A stretch of DNA of 64,000 bases from Sphingomonas quercus. GTDB taxonomy: Bacteria; Pseudomonadota; Alphaproteobacteria; Sphingomonadales; Sphingomonadaceae. Below the pieces are notes generated by a model. The model had not been told where the DNA came from and did not search any database. It saw nothing but the letters and a program-made list of their open reading frames with translations. Made by a program: the position numbers and the translations under genes. Below, one piece after another: positions 1-9,980 of the stretch; the stretch's first letter is position 1, and each line of letters begins with the position of its first letter. The stretch is from the NCBI RefSeq assembly GCF_018863195.1, contig NZ_JAHKRT010000001.1, forward strand, positions 62,001 to 126,000, in the 5' to 3' direction.

Positions 1-1
1 G

Positions 2-1525
<1,524 letters not shown>

Positions 1526-1534
1526 CACGGCACG

Positions 1535-1560
1535 GGGGCCCGGCGTCGCCGCCGGACCCC
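1535..1560. terminator. Hairpin between convergent genes, likely bidirectional terminator
   Basis: An 11-position stem (GGGGcCCGGCG against CGCCGGaCCCC, one mismatch) with a 4-base loop lies in the 54-bp gap between the convergent stops at 1525 and 1580. There is no clear T-run, so function is inferred from position and stem strength. Confidence 0.5.
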
Positions 1561-1579
1561 TGCCGATCCGGTCAACCCG

Positions 1580-2569
1580 TCAATAGGTGCCGGAGAAGCT
1601 GCGGTTGAGATTGCGACCGCCGCTCCAGTCACTGTCATTGTCGCGGCTGGTCTGATCGTCACCGCTCCCGCCGAACAGCCCGCCGCGGCGCTGCTGCTCG
1701 TTATTATCCTGCTCCTCGCGCCACAGGCGTTGGGCCTCGGCGGCGGTCTTGCTGATCGTCACCCGCCCTTCCTCGACCGTTTCCAGCCAAGACGAGGGAA
1801 TGCTGTGGTGATGGCCGCCGGCCGACTGATCGGTCTTGGTCAGCTTGATGCGGTCGCCGCGCACATGATCGACAGTGCCGACATGCTGGCCGTCGGAGCC
1901 GAGCACCTCGGCATGCTCCTTGACCTGTTCCAGCAGCTGGCGCTGGGACTGGCGGCGCGTGCGATAGTTCGAGAACTCGCTCTCGAAGCGCGACTGGTTC
2001 TCCCGGCGATAATCTTCATAGTCGCGGTCGAAGGCGTCCATCTGCCGATCGCGCCACGAGCGATAATGATCGTCGCCCGGACCCTGACCCTGGCCCTGAC
2101 CCTGCTCGGTGCCACGGCCGGAGGAGCGGCCGGCGGAATAAACGCCGAGCCCGCGATCCCCTTCGGACCGGCTGCGGCCCGACTGATCATTCCAGCTCGC
2201 GCCGTAGCTTCCGGAGCCTGAGGGGCCGCCGGCGCGGTAGCCGCCCCGGTCGCGGCCCGGGCTTTGGGCGCCGTAATCGCGGCCATAGCCGCGCTCGCGA
2301 TCGCGACCGCCTTCGTCGCCGTAGCGGGCGTCGTAACGCTCGTCATAGCGGCGGCGACGCTCGGCCTCCTCGTCCCCGAACCAGGAGCGGACCTCGTCGC
2401 CAGCGCGATCGAGGAACCCGCGCTCCTCATAGTCATAGTCGGACGGGCGGCCGCCGCGGTCATAATCCGGGCTGCGGTCGCGCCCGGGGCCGGCGCGATA
2501 GGCGCCCTCGCGCCCTCGGCCCTGCCCGTAGCGGTCGTAATTGCCTCCGCGGCGATCATCATAACCCAT
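1580..2569 (-). CDS. DUF2171 domain protein with low-complexity charged N-terminus
   Basis: 329 residues. The N-terminal two thirds are rich in Arg, Gly, Tyr and Asp and look disordered. They contain the motif RSWFGDEEAERRR, found before BON domains in stress-type proteins of alphaproteobacteria. The last ~100 residues form a DUF2171/PRC-barrel-like region (VLGSDGQHVGTVDHV, then HHHSIPSSWLE). A GQGQGQG tract lies mid-protein. The start at 2569 (MGYDDRRGG) is preferred to an upstream in-frame start because GGGAGAG lies just before it. It has no signal peptide, so it is probably cytoplasmic. The function is unknown; related sphingomonad proteins are only named by domain. Confidence 0.8.
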   Translation of the reverse strand: MGYDDRRGGNYDRYGQGRGREGAYRAGPGRDRSPDYDRGGRPSDYDYEERGFLDRAGDEVRSWFGDEEAERRRRYDERYDARYGDEGGRDRERGYGRDYGAQSPGRDRGGYRAGGPSGSGSYGASWNDQSGRSRSEGDRGLGVYSAGRSSGRGTEQGQGQGQGPGDDHYRSWRDRQMDAFDRDYEDYRRENQSRFESEFSNYRTRRQSQRQLLEQVKEHAEVLGSDGQHVGTVDHVRGDRIKLTKTDQSAGGHHHSIPSSWLETVEEGRVTISKTAAEAQRLWREEQDNNEQQRRGGLFGGSGDDQTSRDNDSDWSGGRNLNRSFSGTY

Positions 2570-2794
2570 GGCATCTCTCTCCCACGTCTCTGCGGTGATC
2601 TGCCGGACCACGCCATCATCGCGGCGCGGGCCCGAGATACGCCGTCAAAAACACGGGAATCGGGGAGCAGGTTCCTCCGCGCGGGGCCGGACGTGGCGGC
2701 ACGGGGACGGATCGTCCACAGAAAGGAAGGGGGGAGATTTTCGGTCGTTGCATCGCGCCGAGAGCCCCGCTAAGGGGTGCGCACCGGCAGGTAC

Positions 2795-2870
2795 GGGGCT
2801 GTAGCTCAGATGGGAGAGCGCTGCAATCGCACTGCAGAGGTCAGGGGTTCGATTCCCCTCAGCTCCACCA
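2795..2870 (+). tRNA. tRNA-Ala (anticodon CGC)
   Basis: 76 bases with encoded CCA. The acceptor stem GGGGCTG/CAGCTCC has the G3-U70 pair that defines alanine tRNAs. The anticodon stem CTGCA/TGCAG closes the 7-base loop ATCGCAC, giving CGC. D and T arms (GGTTCGATTCC) are normal. Confidence 0.95.
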
Positions 2871-3069
2871 AACCCGCCGGATAATCTTCGATCGCCAGTC
2901 CGTGGCGCTCCCCCATTCCCCAGAACCCGATACTCCGCGCTCCGCCTGCGGCGGCGCATACTCATCGATTCTTCCGCTTACTGATACAGAAAAAGTTTGA
3001 ACTCAATACGATTAACGGTTCATATGGATTCATATATTAGACGGGAGACAGGTTGAGGGGAGTGCGATC

Positions 3070-3111
3070 ATGATCGAAACGACGGGCGATGCGTGGTGGG
3101 CCCTCCCGTGA
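3070..3111 (+). other. 13-codon open frame overlapping the start of the GGDEF-EAL gene
   Basis: An ATG with a strong ribosome site (GAGGGGAG, about 8 bases upstream) opens a 13-residue frame, MIETTGDAWWALP, ending in TGA at 3109-3111. This stop overlaps a GTG at 3108 that is in frame with the GGDEF-EAL protein. It is either a coupled leader peptide or the true N-terminus of that protein with one base missing: a C added to the CCC run at 3105-3107 would join the frames. The sequence alone cannot decide. Confidence 0.5.
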
Positions 3112-5399
3112 TCGCGCGCCTTGCCGCCAGCGTCGCCGCCCTGTTCGCGACGCAAAGCCGCAATCCAGAGCTGCTGCGCGAACGGCGCATTGCGCTGTCG
3201 CGGATGGTGCCCCTGCTCTACACGATCCTCATCGCCAACACCTGGGGTCTGGCGGTGACGTTCATCGGCAAGGCGCCTTCGCTGGTGACCTTCTATATCC
3301 CCGTCGTGCTCAGCCTCGTCTGCTGCGTGCGGCTGGTGCAATGGTGGCCGCGGCGAAACGTCGTACCGCCGCCCGAAGTCATCACGCGCGAGTTGCGGAG
3401 CACCGATCGGCTCGGCGTGCTGCTGTCGGCGTGGATCAACGTGTGGTGCTTCACGCTCTTCCCCTATGCCGACGACATCACCAAGGGGCACATCGCGTTC
3501 TTCGTGGCGATCACGCTGCTCAGCTCGATGTTCTGCCTGATCGCCGCGCAATCAACCGCGCTGATCGTCGCGTCCCTGGTCGGAATGGCGAACTTCATCT
3601 TCTTCATGATGACCGGCAACGCCAATCTGGAGAGCATGGCGGTTACCCTGTTCGTGGTGACGCTGGCGGCGGTGGTCATCGTCATCACCCAGAACCAGCA
3701 TTTCACCCACATGGTCAACGCCCGCACCGAGGCGCGGCAGAAGCACGAGGAACAGGGCCGGCTGTTGCGCATGATCGACGACATGCCGATCGCGGCGATG
3801 ACCATCGATCCGGCAAGCTTCGTCATCACCTATGCCAACAAGGCCGCCGTCCGGCTCGTCGAGCAGCTCGAGCATCTGTTGCCGATCAAGGCGAGCGAGC
3901 TGGTCGGCACTTCCACCGACATCTTCCATGCCGTGCCGGACCGGCAGCGCCGCATCATCGACGATCCGGCCAGCCTGCCCTTCCATTCCCGCACGCCACT
4001 CGGCAACGAGATCGTCGACCTCCAGCTCGCGGCGGTAACCGCCAATGACGGCAGCCGCATCGGGCTGATGCTGACGCTGGCGATCGTCACCAAGGAAGTC
4101 GAGGCGGAGCGGCATATCTGGCATCTCGCGCGTTACGACGCCCTTACCCAGCTGGCGAACCGCTCCACCTTCCACGAGGCGCTGCGCCGCCATCTGGAGG
4201 CGCGGCTGCCGGCAGCGCTGCTGTTCATCGACCTCGACGGCTTCAAGCTCGTCAACGACACGCGCGGCCATCGCGCCGGCGACCGGCTGCTCGTGCAGGT
4301 CGCCGACCGGCTGCGCAGCATCTGCGAGGCGCCGGGCGCCAGCCTCGCCCGGCTCGGCGGTGACGAATTTGCGGTGCTGATACCACACAGCGAGGACGCG
4401 GACGCGCGCGCGCTGGCGGTGCGCGTCATCGGCCTGCTCAGCGAGCCCTATGATCTTGACCCCGGTCAGGTGCGAATCGGCGCCTCGGTCGGCATTGCGC
4501 TGGCCCCGGAACAGGGCGAAACCGGCGAACTGCTGCTCGCCCGCGCGGATATCGCGCTCTACGCGGCGAAGTCAGCCGGCAAGGGCGTGGCGCTGGTGTT
4601 CGCGCCGGAGATGGAGGCGCGCATTCAGGAGCGCGTGCTCCTCGAAGGCCAGCTGCGCGAGGCCTTGCAGGACCGGCAGGGTCTTTCCGTCTTCTATCAG
4701 CCGATCGTGTCGATCAAGACCGGTCAGGTGACGGCGCGCGAGGCGCTGGTGCGCTGGTATCATCCGGTGCGCGGCTGGATCCCCCCGTCCGAATTCGTGC
4801 CGGTCGCCGAGCAGAGCGGCCTGATCGACGCGCTCGGCGAGTTCGTGCTGACGACGGCCTGCCGCGATGCCGCCTTGTGGGAGGATGGCGCGCGCGTCGC
4901 CGTCAACGTCTCGGCCGCCCAGCTCGGCCGCGATCTGGTGGCCCAGCACATCCTGTCGGCGCTGGTCAATTCGCGACTCGCGCCCGATCGGCTGGAGGTC
5001 GAGGTCACCGAGACGGCGCTGCTCGACGAGGGCCGCGACGTGATCGGCGACCTGCGTCGCATCCGCGCGCTCGGCGTCCGCGTGGCGCTGGACGATTTCG
5101 GCACGGGCTTCTCCTCCCTCGCCCATCTGCGCCTGTTCCCGTTCGACAAGATCAAGATCGACGGTTCCTTCGTGAAGGAGGCGACCAGCCGGCCGGATTG
5201 CGCGGCCATCGTCCGCGCCGTCGCCGATCTCGGGCGGCGGCTCGGCGTCACCACCGTTGCCGAGGGCGTCGAGACGCGGGCCCAATATGCCTGCGTCCGC
5301 GAGGAGGGCTGTACCGAGGTGCAGGGCTATCTGATCGGCCGCCCCGCTCCCAATGGCGAGGAGGACGAGCTGGAGATGGTCGACAGCTGCCAGGCCTGA
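3108..5399 (+). CDS. Membrane GGDEF-EAL protein (c-di-GMP cyclase/phosphodiesterase)
   Basis: 763 residues from GTG 3108; GTG 3093 is also possible. The first ~215 residues hold about five to six hydrophobic segments, followed by a PAS-like stretch (DDMPIAAMTIDPASFVITYANKAA). The GGDEF domain keeps RLGGDEF near 417, so it could make c-di-GMP. The inhibitory RxxD site normally five residues before GGDEF is absent (APGA). The EAL domain keeps REALVRW, the EVTET glutamate, DDFGTGFSSL, KIDGSFV and AEGVET, so hydrolysis also looks possible. Neither a native ATG nor a good ribosome site is in frame; the strong signal belongs to the overlapping ATG at 3070. Confidence 0.92.
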   Translation: MIARLAASVAALFATQSRNPELLRERRIALSRMVPLLYTILIANTWGLAVTFIGKAPSLVTFYIPVVLSLVCCVRLVQWWPRRNVVPPPEVITRELRSTDRLGVLLSAWINVWCFTLFPYADDITKGHIAFFVAITLLSSMFCLIAAQSTALIVASLVGMANFIFFMMTGNANLESMAVTLFVVTLAAVVIVITQNQHFTHMVNARTEARQKHEEQGRLLRMIDDMPIAAMTIDPASFVITYANKAAVRLVEQLEHLLPIKASELVGTSTDIFHAVPDRQRRIIDDPASLPFHSRTPLGNEIVDLQLAAVTANDGSRIGLMLTLAIVTKEVEAERHIWHLARYDALTQLANRSTFHEALRRHLEARLPAALLFIDLDGFKLVNDTRGHRAGDRLLVQVADRLRSICEAPGASLARLGGDEFAVLIPHSEDADARALAVRVIGLLSEPYDLDPGQVRIGASVGIALAPEQGETGELLLARADIALYAAKSAGKGVALVFAPEMEARIQERVLLEGQLREALQDRQGLSVFYQPIVSIKTGQVTAREALVRWYHPVRGWIPPSEFVPVAEQSGLIDALGEFVLTTACRDAALWEDGARVAVNVSAAQLGRDLVAQHILSALVNSRLAPDRLEVEVTETALLDEGRDVIGDLRRIRALGVRVALDDFGTGFSSLAHLRLFPFDKIKIDGSFVKEATSRPDCAAIVRAVADLGRRLGVTTVAEGVETRAQYACVREEGCTEVQGYLIGRPAPNGEEDELEMVDSCQA

Positions 5400-5438
5400 G
5401 CGGTTGCCAATGCCGGCGCCGGCGGGCATCGCACCGCC

Positions 5439-6161
5439 ATGCCGGACGAGATCGCGCCCATTCCCGCCGCGTCGCTGATCGTGATGCGCGAACGTGTCGG
5501 CGGGCCGCCGGAATTGCTGATGCTCGAACGATCGCCGGCGATGCGCTTCGCGGCAGGCGCCCTGGTATTTCCGGGCGGGCGCGTCGAGCCGGCGGATGGG
5601 CCGCGCGATAGCGACGCCGCCGCCCGCGTCGCCGCGATCCGCGAGACGATCGAGGAAGCGCGCCTCGCCATCGCCGTGACGCCCGAGCCGGGACCGCCGC
5701 AGCTCGCTCGCCTCGCTGAAGGTTTGCGCGGGGGCGGCGCCTTCGCCTCCCTGCTGGCCGCCGAGGGGCTGTCCGCCGATCCGGCGGCACTGGTGCCGTT
5801 CGCGCGCTGGCGGCCGAATTTCCACGAGACGCGGGCCTTCGACGCGCGTTTCTATCTCGCCGTCACCACGACATCGGCGCTGCCCGAGCCGGACGGCACG
5901 GAATGCGTCGCCGCCTTCTGGGCCAGCGCGGCCGAGATATTGACGAGCGGCCGCCCGATGCTGTTCCCGACGCGGCGCAATCTCGAGCGGCTGGCGCAAT
6001 TCGCCAGCTTCGCCGAGGCTGTAGCCGACGCCGGGCGCCATCCGCCGCGCCTGATCACGCCCCGCGTCGAGCGCCGCCCGGATGGCGACTGGCTGACCAT
6101 TCCCGATGACCTCGGCTATCCCGTTACCGCCGAGCCGCTGGCGCGGGCGCGGCGAAGCTGA
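5439..6161 (+). CDS. Nudix family hydrolase
   Basis: 240 residues. The fold begins with PAASLIVMRE and ALVFPGGRVEPAD. The Nudix helix is recognisable as GGRVEPAD, then about 15 residues, then RETIEEARL, giving the metal-binding RExxEE core. The inserted spacer and overall length resemble the NUDT19-like branch, which acts on CoA or other nucleotide-diphosphate compounds. No signal peptide is seen. It follows the GGDEF-EAL gene by 39 bases on the same strand, with a weak ribosome site. The substrate is not predictable. Confidence 0.85.
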   Translation: MPDEIAPIPAASLIVMRERVGGPPELLMLERSPAMRFAAGALVFPGGRVEPADGPRDSDAAARVAAIRETIEEARLAIAVTPEPGPPQLARLAEGLRGGGAFASLLAAEGLSADPAALVPFARWRPNFHETRAFDARFYLAVTTTSALPEPDGTECVAAFWASAAEILTSGRPMLFPTRRNLERLAQFASFAEAVADAGRHPPRLITPRVERRPDGDWLTIPDDLGYPVTAEPLARARRS

Positions 6162-6203
6162 GGCTGCGCCCGCCTTTCGTCGTGCCGAGCATAACCGGTG
6201 CGC

Positions 6204-7064
6204 TCAGGCCCCCGGCTGCCACAGATCATCGACCACGCCAGCACCGGCATAGGCAATGAGCAGGTCGCTCCCCTCGCCCATGTCCAGTTCGACCGGGCCG
6301 TCGACCAGCCAGGCGCCGCCGGATTCGAGCGCCTCGCCGTCCACCGTGCCATGTCCGACGATCGCCACCAGCCATACCGGCCGCCCGGCGGCCGGCGCCA
6401 GCGTGCCGCGCTCCTGCCAGCGCCAGCGCTCCAGCACGAAGGCGGGGCCGTCGGCGAGGATCAGATGTCCCGGCCGATGGCGCTCGCGCGCAATGGTCGT
6501 CGCGACATAGGGCACGGGATTGGAAACGGCGATACCCTCGTCGAGATGAAGCTCCCGCGGGCGGCCATAATCATAGAGGCGATAGGTGAGGTCGACATTC
6601 TGCTGCACCTCGACCAGGGTGAGGCCGGGACCGATCGCGTGGACCGTGCCGGCCGGCGAATAATAGACGTCGCCGACCTTCACCGCCTTCCAGTCGACAA
6701 GCTGCTCGATCGAGCCGTCCAGCGCCGCGGCGCGCAGCGCCTCGCGGTCCATCACCTGCAAGGTGCCGATCGCGATCGAGGCGTGCGGCTCTGCGCCGAG
6801 CACCACCCACGCCTCGTCCTTGCCGCGCGGATAGCCGGCGGCGCGCGCGGCCGCGTCGTCCGGATGGACCTGGATCGACAGTCGTTCGCTGGTGAACAGA
6901 TATTTGATGAGCAGCTCCGGCCCCGGATCGGGCTGACCGGGCACCTCAAACCAGATCTCGCCGATCGGCTCGCCGTCCTCCGGTACGTCCCCGAAGCCGG
7001 GCAGCAGGTCACGGCGGCCCCAGGGCTTTTCGACGCGCTTGGTTTCGAGACGGACAGCAGGCAT
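6204..7064 (-). CDS. Class I mannose-6-phosphate isomerase-like protein
   Basis: 286 residues. Type I phosphomannose isomerases interconvert mannose-6-phosphate and fructose-6-phosphate. The cupin metal-site motifs are present: QVHPDD near residue 75, then KDEAWVVLG, then YSPAGTVHAIGPG. The N-terminal WG motif (EKPWGRRDLLPGF) also fits. It is shorter than the ~390-residue enterobacterial enzyme and lacks the C-terminal extension, as is common in short bacterial homologues. Start 7064 is chosen because GGGAG lies eight bases upstream. It is divergent from the extensin-like gene. Confidence 0.85.
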   Translation of the reverse strand: MPAVRLETKRVEKPWGRRDLLPGFGDVPEDGEPIGEIWFEVPGQPDPGPELLIKYLFTSERLSIQVHPDDAAARAAGYPRGKDEAWVVLGAEPHASIAIGTLQVMDREALRAAALDGSIEQLVDWKAVKVGDVYYSPAGTVHAIGPGLTLVEVQQNVDLTYRLYDYGRPRELHLDEGIAVSNPVPYVATTIARERHRPGHLILADGPAFVLERWRWQERGTLAPAAGRPVWLVAIVGHGTVDGEALESGGAWLVDGPVELDMGEGSDLLIAYAGAGVVDDLWQPGA

Positions 7065-7129
7065 CGACGACGACTCCCGGAAACACATTAACAGGAAACA
7101 CTCTTAACGTCCGAACGTCGTGCAAGGCG

Positions 7130-7864
7130 ATGCGTTTCGTGTCCGTCTTGCGCGCCATGCTGGTGCTCGCGGTGGTCGGCCTGATCGCTCAGGCCTTTTA
7201 TGCCTTCACCCGCGCCCGCCCGCAGGACATGCCGTGGACGGCGCTCGACCTGCGCCAGCCGATCGGCCTGTTCACCGGCCGCAAGCTGACGGCGCTCGGC
7301 GATGCCGAACCGGGCCATTGCCGCGCGCTGCTCGCCGCGGCGGGCGCCCGCGTCACGGCATTGCCGCCACGGCGGGACGGCGCGCGATGCGGCTATGACG
7401 ATGCCGTGCGGGTCGCCACGGGTGTCACCCTGGCGGCGCCGGCGCCGGGCGTCGCCTGCCCGGTCGCGGCCGCGCTGTTCGTGTGGGAACGCGAGGTGGT
7501 GCGTCCCGAGGCGCTCCGCATGTTCGGCGCGGAGCTGCGGCGCATCGATCATTTCGGCAGCTATTCCTGCCGGCGCCTCTATGGCCGCGACAGCGGCGCG
7601 TGGAGCGAGCACGCCGCCGCCGACGCGATCGATATCGCCGGCTTCCGGCTCGCGGACGGGCGCCGCATCACCGTGGCGCGGGATTGGCGGCCGGGCGAGA
7701 GCGAGGAAAGCCGTCGCCGCGCCGCCTTCCTCCACGCGGTGCGCGACGGGGCCTGCCCGCTGTTCGCAACCACCCTCTCACCCGATTACAACGCCGCCCA
7801 CCATGATCATCTCCACCTCGACCAGGCGATACGCGGGGCGATGGGCTGGCGTGCCTGCCGATAA
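7130..7864 (+). CDS. Extensin-like family protein, membrane-anchored
   Basis: 244 residues. One N-terminal membrane helix (about 6-27) anchors an extensin-like C domain. That domain has paired cysteines and the two conserved blocks SEHAAADAIDIAGF and HHDHLHLD, which resemble the zinc-binding histidines of D-Ala-D-Ala peptidase-like folds. The family is widespread in alphaproteobacteria, and a cell-wall role is inferred rather than shown. An AAGG sequence lies just before the ATG. Confidence 0.85.
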   Translation: MRFVSVLRAMLVLAVVGLIAQAFYAFTRARPQDMPWTALDLRQPIGLFTGRKLTALGDAEPGHCRALLAAAGARVTALPPRRDGARCGYDDAVRVATGVTLAAPAPGVACPVAAALFVWEREVVRPEALRMFGAELRRIDHFGSYSCRRLYGRDSGAWSEHAAADAIDIAGFRLADGRRITVARDWRPGESEESRRRAAFLHAVRDGACPLFATTLSPDYNAAHHDHLHLDQAIRGAMGWRACR

Positions 7865-7959
7865 CCGCGCCGTTAAGGATGCTTTCCCGTTGCTGACTGC
7901 CTGATTTCGTCCACGTTCAGCAGGGCGAACATAAACGGGCATGTCACGGGGAGAGAATT

Positions 7960-8184
7960 ATGGACAGTTATCTATCAGTCGCGCGGACGTCCCATCGCCG
8001 ACCATGGAACGAAGAAGACGACAATCTTCTGCGAAATCTTGTAGGGCGCGGCGACTTTATTGGTGAGATCGCTTTGCAACTCGGCCGCACGCGCGAAGCC
8101 GTGCGCAATCGCGCCAATCACCTTGGCCTGTCCGTCCATTCCTCGCCGGGGCGGGGCCGCCGCCGGCTCGACGGGAATAGCTGA
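7960..8184 (+). CDS. Small SANT/Myb-like DNA-binding protein
   Basis: 74 residues. The core RPWNEEDDNLLRNLVGRG followed by EIALQLGRTREAVRNRA is a single SANT/Myb or homeodomain-like helix-turn-helix, in which a tryptophan and acidic pair open the first helix and the RTREAV helix would contact DNA. The tail is basic (GRGRRRL). GGGGAGAG precedes the ATG. Small proteins of this kind are common in sphingomonads; the target is unknown. It converges on the next gene with a 15-bp gap. Confidence 0.7.
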   Translation: MDSYLSVARTSHRRPWNEEDDNLLRNLVGRGDFIGEIALQLGRTREAVRNRANHLGLSVHSSPGRGRRRLDGNS

Positions 8185-8199
8185 TCCGCGCCGGCCCTT

Positions 8200-8748
8200 T
8201 CAGGAGGGCATGCGCGTGTCGACCTTGTCCACCCATTCCGGAAAGAAGCACGGCTCGCGGCCGGACCAGCCGGGCGCCGTCGCCGCCGCCTCGCTGATCG
8301 ACTGTAGCAGCACGCGCCGCCGCTCCGGGTGGAGATGAGGCAACGCCGCCGCCGCGCAGAACGCTGCCGGCAACCACGGCCGCACACCGGCGCCGACCAG
8401 CCGCTCATAGAGGAAGCGATAGGCGGCGAAGCCGTTCAGCCGATCCTGGCCGAGGTCGAACGCGCTCATCGTCACCAGTGGCGCGAAAAACGGCTCGATC
8501 GTGTCTAGGCCGCTGTCGTCTGGAAGCTCGCGGCGGACATGATCGAGCCGCGCATAGACCCGCGCCTGCGCCTTGATGCTCGCCGCCTCGATCGTGTCGC
8601 GCGACCAGCAGGCCAGCGCGTCTCCCCGCTCCAGCCCGACATCGAGCGACCGGCGGATGTAACGCTGCGTCGCCGTCGGAAAGGCGGCGAATTCCTTCAT
8701 TTCCTGGAGGCTCAGCGCGCCGTGCGCCGGCCGAGATTTCTGGCCCAT
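8200..8748 (-). CDS. Hypothetical protein
   Basis: 182 residues, not recognised. Mostly predicted helix, with no signal peptide or membrane segment. Features are an N-terminal basic stretch, a middle FGQDRLNGFAAYRFLYERL-like amphipathic region, a histidine/arginine-rich LPHLHPERRR and a C-terminal WSGREPCFFPEWVDKV. It has normal codon use for the region and lies between a SANT-type gene and tRNA-Thr. Confidence 0.55.
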   Translation of the reverse strand: MGQKSRPAHGALSLQEMKEFAAFPTATQRYIRRSLDVGLERGDALACWSRDTIEAASIKAQARVYARLDHVRRELPDDSGLDTIEPFFAPLVTMSAFDLGQDRLNGFAAYRFLYERLVGAGVRPWLPAAFCAAAALPHLHPERRRVLLQSISEAAATAPGWSGREPCFFPEWVDKVDTRMPS

Positions 8749-8981
8749 AACCCCGATACCCGCTCATTAACTTCGGAATCGGTTATGCGCCCCCTGTCGT
8801 TACCGGCCGCTTAACTCCTCCCGCCCCGATGGGCACGACATCATGCCAAATGGGCTCTGGCAATGCCGAAATGTGGCAGTTCGGTTACGTATCCACAGCA
8901 TTGCGACGAAACGAGGGTTCGCCATCGGGCTGGACGCCGACCGCGGGCTGGCGCATGAGGCGCCGGTCCGCAGCGCGTCGT

Positions 8982-9057
8982 GCCGGGTTAGCTCAGCTGG
9001 TAGAGCAACCGCCTTGTAAGCGGTAGGTCGTCGGTTCGAGTCCGACACCCGGCACCA
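8982..9057 (+). tRNA. tRNA-Thr (anticodon TGT)
   Basis: 76 bases with encoded CCA. The acceptor stem GCCGGGT/ACCCGGC is perfect. The anticodon arm ACCGC-CTTGTAA-GCGGT gives TGT, and the T arm has GGTTCGAGTCC. Confidence 0.95.
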
Positions 9058-9071
9058 TGTCTCCGGGCAGC

Positions 9072-9875
9072 CTAGCGGCGCTCGGCCTGGGCGAGCGCCC
9101 GCCGGAACAGCGGATCCATCTGCCGATAGCCGGCCGGCGTGGGATGCACGCCGTCACCGGCCAGTCCCGCCCGCATGCCGCCCTGGTCGTCGGCCAGCGA
9201 CGCATGATAATCGACATAGACCAGGCCCTCGGCGCGGGCGAGGTCGCGAAGCCAGCCATTCCAGGCGCGGATGCGGGCAGCCGGCCGGATGCCCGGCTTC
9301 CACGGAAAGGCCGCGGCCGGCGGGATGCTGGCGAGGATGACGCGGATGCCATGCGCCTTGGCGAGCGCGGTCATGGCACGGATATTGTCCTGAAACTGCC
9401 GGTCCGTCGTTGGCCCGGTATTCCCGGCGATGTCGTTGGTACCGGCCATGATGTGGACGATCGCCGGACGCAGCGCGATCACATCCTGCGAGAAGCGCAC
9501 CAGCATCTGCGAACTGGTCTGCCCGCTGATGCCGCGCCCGACGATGCCGCCGGTGAACAAGCCCGGATCGAAGGCGCGCCAATTCTCCGTGATGCTGTCG
9601 CCGAACAGCACGACGCGCGGCCGGCCCGTAAGCGCGCGGTTCTCGTCCTGATAGCGGCAGAGGAAGGCCCAGTCGTTCACGCGGATATAATCCATATACT
9701 TGGTGGCGGCCTCGCGCTCCGCGGGCGATGGCGGCGGCAAGGGGGGCGCCGCGTTCCTGCGCTGGGCAAGCCCCTCGGGCAGCGGAGGACAGACATTCCC
9801 TCCCTGCGCTTGCGTGGATTGCCATGGCAGCAGCGCCGCCAGCAGCATCAGCATAGCCAGCCCCTCGCGTCGCAT
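9072..9875 (-). CDS. Secreted SGNH/GDSL hydrolase
   Basis: 267 residues. A signal peptide (REGLAMLMLLAALLPWQSTQAQ) precedes a GDSL-type esterase domain with all four blocks: FGDSITENW (catalytic Ser), GRGISGQTS (Gly), MAGTNDIAG (Asn) and GDGVHPTPAGY (Asp and His). It resembles secreted platelet-activating-factor acetylhydrolase-like GDSL lipases that remove acyl or acetyl groups. Start 9875 is favoured by GAGGAG seven bases upstream. The gene converges on tRNA-Thr. Confidence 0.88.
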   Translation of the reverse strand: MRREGLAMLMLLAALLPWQSTQAQGGNVCPPLPEGLAQRRNAAPPLPPPSPAEREAATKYMDYIRVNDWAFLCRYQDENRALTGRPRVVLFGDSITENWRAFDPGLFTGGIVGRGISGQTSSQMLVRFSQDVIALRPAIVHIMAGTNDIAGNTGPTTDRQFQDNIRAMTALAKAHGIRVILASIPPAAAFPWKPGIRPAARIRAWNGWLRDLARAEGLVYVDYHASLADDQGGMRAGLAGDGVHPTPAGYRQMDPLFRRALAQAERR

Positions 9876-9980
9876 CCCTTTTCTCCTCGGCAAGGATCAT
9901 AAGCGCATCGCACGGTACGGCCAATCGCGCCGATCGATTGACGATTGAGGCGGGCGGCCATTGCCGCCACAGAACAGGCC

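Noticed and set aside
2645-2965. Minus-strand frame encoding GNRTPDLCSAIAALSHLSYSP-like text
   Set aside because: It is the reverse complement of tRNA-Ala with flanks, a well-known false protein.
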